DNA from: Pseudomonas fragi
GTDB lineage: Bacteria; Pseudomonadota; Gammaproteobacteria; Pseudomonadales; Pseudomonadaceae
Direction of reading: 5' to 3'
DNA length: 64,000 nucleotides
Assembly (NCBI RefSeq): GCF_900105835.1
Contig: NZ_LT629783.1
Location: forward strand, 4,238,501-4,302,500
Part shown: positions 58,123 through 64,000 of the stretch, piece by piece
How the letters are laid out: every line of letters begins with the position of its first letter
How positions within the stretch are numbered: the first letter of the stretch is position 1
Notes under the pieces: generated by a model
The model's input: the letters and a program-made list of their open reading frames with translations, nothing else
Databases searched by the model: none
Told to the model about the DNA's origin: nothing
Position numbers and translations under genes: made by a program

Positions 58123-59502
58123 TTAATCCAGTAAAGAAAGGGTGACGGGCGTGAGGTGATTATCCTCGACGCGCACTTGCAGTTCGCCTTCGCCCAGCCT
58201 GGCCTTCAAGCGTTGACCGTTTTGAGTTTGCGCAGCGCTGCGGATGGCATTGCCCTTTTCATCGAGCAGAATGCTGTAGCCACGACCCAGGGTGGCCAGC
58301 GGGCTGACCACATGCAGGGTCTGCATCTGGCTGTGCAGCTGCATGCGGCGCGCCTTGAGGCCTTCACGCATGGCTCGGGGCAAGCGCTCGGCGAGGCTGT
58401 CCAGGCGCTGGCGCAGCATGGCCAGCTGGCGGCCCGGATGCTGGGCGGCCAGGCGCGTTTCCAGGCGGATCAGGCGTTCGCGGCGGGTGTTGAGGCTGCG
58501 CTCGAAAGCCCGGCGCATGCGCATGTCCAGGTCATCCAGGCGCTGGGCCTGCTGGCGCAGACGTTCGCCGGGGTGGCGCAGGCGTCGCGCCAGGCCGTCG
58601 AGGCGCAAGCGGTCGCGCATCAGGCGGTCGCGGATACGCATCACCAGCCGGCGGTGCAGGCTGTCGATACGCCGTTGCAGGTCGCTGGAGTCCGGGGCCA
58701 GCAACTCGGCTGCGGCTGACGGGGTAGGGGCGCGTACATCCGCGACAAAGTCGGCGATCGACACGTCGGTTTCATGGCCGACAGCGCTGACGATGGGCGT
58801 GACGCAGGCATCGATGGCGCGGGCCACGGCTTCTTCGTTGAAGCACCACAGGTCTTCCAGCGAGCCGCCGCCGCGGGCCAGGATCAGTGCATCAAAGCCC
58901 CGTGCATCGGCCAGCTTGAGCGCCCGGACGATCTGCGCCGTGGCTTCGCGGCCTTGTACGGCGGTGGGGATCAGGGTCAGTTCGACTTGCGGCGCCCGGC
59001 GGCGGAACACGCTGATGATGTCGCGAATCACGGCCCCGGTGGGCGAGCTGACAATGCCGATGCGCTGCGGGTGAGCGGGCAGGGCGACCTTGCGCTCGGG
59101 GCTGAACAGGCCTTCGGCGCTGAGTTTTTCCTTCAGCGCATCGAAGGCCAGGCGCAGCGCGCCGTCGCCAGCGGGTTCCACGGTATCGAGGATCAACTGG
59201 TAATCGCCACGGCCTTCAAACAGCGAGACCTTGCCGCGTACCTTGACCGCCAGGCCGTCCTTGAGCGCCTGACGCACCCGTGCTGCGTTGTTGCGAAACA
59301 GTGCGCAACGCACCTGGGCACCGCTGTCCTTGAGGGTGAAGTACACATGGCCAGAGGCCGGGCGGGCGAGGTTGGAGATTTCGCCTTCTACCCAGATATT
59401 GCTGAATACGTCTTCGAGCAGCACCCGCGCCCGGCCATTGAGCTGGCTGACGGTCAGGACTTCCCGGTCGAGATTGAATCTTGCAAAGGGGTCTTTAATC
59501 AT
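58123..59502 (-). CDS. xseA: Exodeoxyribonuclease VII large subunit
   Basis: The 459-residue XseA, with XseB, degrades single-stranded DNA in both directions. N-terminal OB fold (about 15-110; LTVSQLNGRARVLLEDVFSN), catalytic domain with IGIVSSPTGAVIRDIISVFR, LILARGGGSLEDLW and SAVGHETDVSIADFVADVRA, then long Arg-rich coiled coils. I start at ATG 59502 (MIKDPFARFNLDREV), matching the usual pseudomonad N-terminus; ATGs at 59511 and 59514 add 3-4 residues. Confidence 0.95.
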   Translation of the reverse strand: MIKDPFARFNLDREVLTVSQLNGRARVLLEDVFSNIWVEGEISNLARPASGHVYFTLKDSGAQVRCALFRNNAARVRQALKDGLAVKVRGKVSLFEGRGDYQLILDTVEPAGDGALRLAFDALKEKLSAEGLFSPERKVALPAHPQRIGIVSSPTGAVIRDIISVFRRRAPQVELTLIPTAVQGREATAQIVRALKLADARGFDALILARGGGSLEDLWCFNEEAVARAIDACVTPIVSAVGHETDVSIADFVADVRAPTPSAAAELLAPDSSDLQRRIDSLHRRLVMRIRDRLMRDRLRLDGLARRLRHPGERLRQQAQRLDDLDMRMRRAFERSLNTRRERLIRLETRLAAQHPGRQLAMLRQRLDSLAERLPRAMREGLKARRMQLHSQMQTLHVVSPLATLGRGYSILLDEKGNAIRSAAQTQNGQRLKARLGEGELQVRVEDNHLTPVTLSLLD

Positions 59503-59582
59503 GCGGGCCATCATAAGGGCGGATTGTTATCACTGCACCTGTCTGATAGAAGTCTGCGCACTTAAAACAAGGAAGCAGAGCA

Positions 59583-60329
59583 ATGGAGTTGCCGTTCAGT
59601 GGTGGTGAGTGGGTGTTGCTGGAACTGGCCATTGCCCTGGCCTATATCGTCTTTGGTGTGGCCGGGTTCGGCACGGCGCTGGTGGCCGGGCCACTGCTGA
59701 TCCTGTGCCTGCCGCTGTCGAAAATCATCCCGCTGCTGGTGCTGCTGGATTTTGTCGCGGCATTTGGCAACTGGCTGCCGTCGCGTCGGGATGTGGCGCG
59801 GCCCGAGTTGCTGCGCTTGCTGCCGTGCATGGCGATTGGTTGTGTGATCGGCGTAGGGTTTTTGCTGAACCTCAAGTCCGACCTGTTGCTGCTGTTGATG
59901 GGACTTTTTATCACGGCTTACGCCTTGTACAGCCTGGCAGTCAAGGTGAAACCGACACAGGTCGCTGCTGGCTGGGCCATCCCCACGGGGATCACGGGTG
60001 GATTGTTTGGGGCGTTGTTTGGCAGTGGCGGTTTTTTGTATGCGCTTTATCTGAATGCACGCTTGCCCAAGGACGCAGCCCGCGCCACCCAGAGTGCGTT
60101 GATCAGTTGCAGCACCATGGTGCGCCTGACGCTGTTTGTACTTGCGGGCGTATATGCCGACGGCGCGTTGCTGTTGCTGGGCGCCTGCCTGTTGCCGGCG
60201 ATGGCACTGGGGCTGTGGATTGGCCGACGGCTGACGCGCAAATTGTCCCGCGAGGCGTTTGTGCGGCTGGTAACGTGGCTGGTGCTGGCCAGCGGCATTG
60301 CGCTGATCGCGCGCTACCTGAGCGCTTGA
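59583..60329 (+). CDS. TSUP/TauE-SafE family membrane permease
   Basis: A 248-residue inner-membrane protein with about eight hydrophobic segments and the family pattern (AYIVFGVAGFGTALVAGPLL, FGALFGSGGFLYALYLNARL). Second TauE-family member in this window, but only distantly like the one at 7242. It stands alone, diverging from xseA, so its cargo (sulfite, sulfonates or other organic acids) is unknown. ATG 59583 has GAAGCAGAG just upstream. Confidence 0.8.
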   Translation: MELPFSGGEWVLLELAIALAYIVFGVAGFGTALVAGPLLILCLPLSKIIPLLVLLDFVAAFGNWLPSRRDVARPELLRLLPCMAIGCVIGVGFLLNLKSDLLLLLMGLFITAYALYSLAVKVKPTQVAAGWAIPTGITGGLFGALFGSGGFLYALYLNARLPKDAARATQSALISCSTMVRLTLFVLAGVYADGALLLLGACLLPAMALGLWIGRRLTRKLSREAFVRLVTWLVLASGIALIARYLSA

Positions 60330-60423
60330 CCTTGTGGGGTGAGGCTTTAAGCTGCGCGCTTGATCCTGCCCGCTCCCACAGATCCAGTGTGTTGCTCTTA
60401 TCTCACGTACATGTGCCGTCCCC

Positions 60424-60972
60424 ATGAATTCGCAAAGCATCATCGTTCCCAAAATCTCCACCTTGCCGGTGCATGAGCCGCGTGCCCGGGCCATCGTGCG
60501 CTGGCTGGTGCGCAAGAACATCATCGAAGAAGAGCTCACCACCTGCGGCCGTACGGGCAATGGCATGGCCTATGCCATCGCGCCCGGTGCCCGTGAGGTG
60601 GTGTTGCACCCCGAGGCGCTGCCATTCGGTGAGCCGGTCAATGGCCTGGAGATCATCACCAAGCGTTGCATCTATACGCCGGCCAAAGGCTTTCTTGAAG
60701 AAGCCGGTTGCGCCGAGTGCCGCAAGGAAGTGGGCGAGGCGCTGTTCGACAGCCTCGAAGACTGGATGCCGGGGCGTACCGACAACTTCATCTGCCCGCT
60801 GTGCGCCCATGAAGACGACATCAACGGTTTTCTGTTTTTGCAGGCGTGTGCGTTCTCCAATTTGGGTTTTATTTTCAACAACTGGGCCGAAGCGGGCTTC
60901 AAGCAAAGCTTTCTCGACGAGTTCGCCGACTGGCTCGACCAGCCGGTGGCGTGGGTGAAGGTCGAACTGTGA
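60424..60972 (+). CDS. Conserved hypothetical protein with CxxC pairs
   Basis: A 182-residue soluble protein. Two cysteine pairs (AGCAECRKEVG near 95-105 and FICPLCAHEDD near 123-133) spaced like a zinc ribbon suggest a structural metal site. The C-terminal part is aromatic and acidic (FNNWAEAGFKQSFLDEFADW). No named family recognised; found widely in Pseudomonas as far as I recall. Single gene between the TSUP permease and guaB. Confidence 0.75.
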   Translation: MNSQSIIVPKISTLPVHEPRARAIVRWLVRKNIIEEELTTCGRTGNGMAYAIAPGAREVVLHPEALPFGEPVNGLEIITKRCIYTPAKGFLEEAGCAECRKEVGEALFDSLEDWMPGRTDNFICPLCAHEDDINGFLFLQACAFSNLGFIFNNWAEAGFKQSFLDEFADWLDQPVAWVKVEL

Positions 60973-60980
60973 CCGATGGT

Positions 60981-61078
60981 GTGGGAGCGGGCTTGCTCGC
61001 GATGGTCGTTAACGATGACGCGTATTTACTGAGTAAATGCGGTGCTCTGAAGACCATCGCGAGCAAGCCCGCTCCCAC
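60981..61078. repeat. REP pair upstream of guaB
   Basis: Two full inverted cores (60981-61002 and about 61057-61078) around a 54-base spacer. Confidence 0.92.
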
Positions 61079-61152
61079 ACTTGAACTGCGTTCCTCTTAA
61101 GTGAACTGTATTGCGCTCCCACAGAGGGTTTTTTGCCCACTTGCTGTCCTGA

Positions 61153-62736
<1,584 letters not shown>

Positions 62737-62743
62737 TAGTGGT

Positions 62744-62808
62744 CGCGCCCGGGTTCACGCCCGGGTGCGATACGAATTAAATCACCGGGGCTGTTTGATT
62801 CAGCCCCG
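62744..62808 (+). other. Two hairpins between guaB and guaA
   Basis: First: CGCGCCCGGG (62744-62753) with CCCGGGTGCG (62760-62769), ten pairs with one G-U. Second: CGGGGCTG (62786-62793), 7-base loop, CAGCCCCG (62801-62808). Neither has a T-run; probably message stability or partial termination elements. Confidence 0.6.
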
Positions 62809-62839
62809 TGTCGTTTCTGAAATTAATCGAGATTTTGTC

Positions 62840-64000
62840 ATGGCCCTCGACATTCACGCTCACCGCATCCTGATCCTGGACTTCGGTTCCCAGTACACCC
62901 AGCTGATCGCTCGCCGCGTGCGCGAAATCGGCGTTTACTGCGAACTGCACCCGTTCGACATGGACGACGCAGCGATCCGCGAATTCGCCCCTAAAGGCAT
63001 CATCCTGGCCGGTGGCCCGGAGTCGGTACACGAAGCCGGCAGCCCGCGCGCCCCACAAGCTGTATTTGACCTGGGCGTACCGGTTTTCGGTATCTGCTAC
63101 GGCATGCAGACCATGGCCGAGCAACTGGGCGGCAAGGTTGAAGGTTCCGAGCTGCGCGAGTTCGGTTATGCCCGCGTCGACGTGGTTGGCAAAAGCCGCC
63201 TGCTGGACGGCATCGAAGACCATATCGACGCCGACGGCCTGTTCGGCCTGGACGTGTGGATGAGCCACGGTGACAAGGTCACCAAGATGCCGTCCGACTT
63301 CCACATTCTGGCCAGCACCCCAAGCTGCCCGATTGCTGGCATGTTCAACGACGAGCGCGGCTACTACGGCGTGCAGTTCCACCCGGAAGTGACCCACACC
63401 AAGCAGGGCGGTCGCATCCTGTCGCGCTTTATCCTCGACATCTGCGGCTGTGAAGCCCTGTGGACACCGTCGAAAATCGCCGAAGACGCCATTGCCAACA
63501 TCCGTGCCCAGGTCGGTACCGACAACGTATTGCTGGGCTTGTCCGGCGGCGTTGACTCCTCGGTTGTTGCAGCTTTGCTGCACAAGGCCATCGGCGACCA
63601 GTTGACCTGCGTTTTCGTGGACAACGGCCTGCTGCGCCTGCACGAAGGTGAGCAAGTGATGGCCATGTTCGCCGAGAACATGGGCGTCAAGGTGATCCGC
63701 GCCAACGCTGCCGACCAGTTCCTGAACAACCTGGCTGGCGAAAGCGACCCGGAGAAAAAGCGCAAGATCATCGGCCGTACCTTTATCGACGTGTTCGATG
63801 CCGAATCCTGCAAGCTGGAAAACATCAAGTACCTGGCCCAGGGCACCATCTACCCGGACGTGATCGAGTCGGCTGGCGCCAAGAGCGGCAAGGCTCACGT
63901 GATCAAGTCGCACCACAACGTGGGCGGCCTGCCGGATGAAATGAACCTCAAGCTGGTTGAACCGCTGCGTGAGCTGTTCAAGGACGAAGTCCGTCGTCTG
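62840..64000 (+). CDS. guaA: GMP synthase (glutamine-hydrolysing), 5' part
   Basis: The first 387 codons; the gene continues past the right edge. Class I glutamine amidotransferase domain with C86 ([10 protein letters not shown]), H181 and E183 (QFHPEVTH), then the ATP-pyrophosphatase domain with P-loop SGGVDS (235-240). Converts XMP to GMP with glutamine and ATP, directly after the GuaB step. ATG 62840 gives the usual N-terminus [20 protein letters not shown]. Confidence 0.97.
   Translation, partial: MALDIHAHRILILDFGSQYTQLIARRVREIGVYCELHPFDMDDAAIREFAPKGIILAGGPESVHEAGSPRAPQAVFDLGVPVFGICYGMQTMAEQLGGKVEGSELREFGYARVDVVGKSRLLDGIEDHIDADGLFGLDVWMSHGDKVTKMPSDFHILASTPSCPIAGMFNDERGYYGVQFHPEVTHTKQGGRILSRFILDICGCEALWTPSKIAEDAIANIRAQVGTDNVLLGLSGGVDSSVVAALLHKAIGDQLTCVFVDNGLLRLHEGEQVMAMFAENMGVKVIRANAADQFLNNLAGESDPEKKRKIIGRTFIDVFDAESCKLENIKYLAQGTIYPDVIESAGAKSGKAHVIKSHHNVGGLPDEMNLKLVEPLRELFKDEVRRL

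Overview
The window is ordinary chromosomal DNA of a Pseudomonas, most likely of the fluorescens/fragi side of the genus. Evidence: the core gene orders are pseudomonad (queA-tgt-yajC-secDF; suhB/trmJ/cysE/isc; ndk-rlmN-pilF-rodZ-ispG-hisS-yfgM-bamB-der; xseA near guaBA), GC is high, and eight paired copies of the REP sequence typical of the P. fluorescens group (core GTGGGAGCGGGCTTGCTCGC) sit mostly between genes.

Layout. 1-1000: start of an HlyD-type exporter gene diverging from a CecR-like TetR regulator, with a palindrome between them. 1009-8758: a taurine/sulfonate module: tauABC transporter, divergent MocR/TauR regulator, taurine-type aminotransferase, divergent TauE-type exporter and an IsfD-like sulfoacetaldehyde reductase. 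No sulfur-releasing enzyme (tauD, xsc) is present here, so the set looks built to take nitrogen from taurine and export isethionate. 8694-13746: a lipoprotein, then an iron-type cell-surface signalling set (ECF sigma, FecR anti-sigma, TonB receptor with an N-terminal signalling domain). 13863-18544: small metabolic and regulatory genes (NmrA/LysR pair, Lrp/LysE pair, DUF924, cytochrome c). 18545-20193: an AT-richer stretch with an orphan membrane protein, next to tRNA-Leu(CAA).

20475-48358 is conserved housekeeping: queuosine tRNA modification, the Sec accessory complex, SuhB, TrmJ, CysE, a complete iscRSUA-hscBA-fdx-iscX operon with a strong IscR site, Ndk, RlmN, PilF, RodZ, IspG, HisS, YfgM, BamB, Der, the methionine aminotransferase/omega-amidase pair and LeuA. 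Upstream of leuA I find a 25-codon leader ORF with competing hairpins that look like a transcription attenuator.

48938-57298 is an accessory locus for a CFA/I (CS1)-type pilus: chaperone, major pilin, usher and two tandem tip-adhesin paralogues, followed by a membrane-bound winged-helix regulator and a small membrane partner, a ToxR/ToxS- or PsaE/PsaF-like arrangement. 57295-64000 returns to core genes: an M23 peptidase, xseA, a TSUP permease, a conserved zinc-ribbon-like protein, guaB and the first 387 codons of guaA.

The observations I rate most worth following are the leuA attenuator, the 66-bp two-fold symmetric element between the taurine aminotransferase and exporter genes, the two-tip pilus with its ToxRS-like pair, and the orphan membrane gene beside tRNA-Leu.
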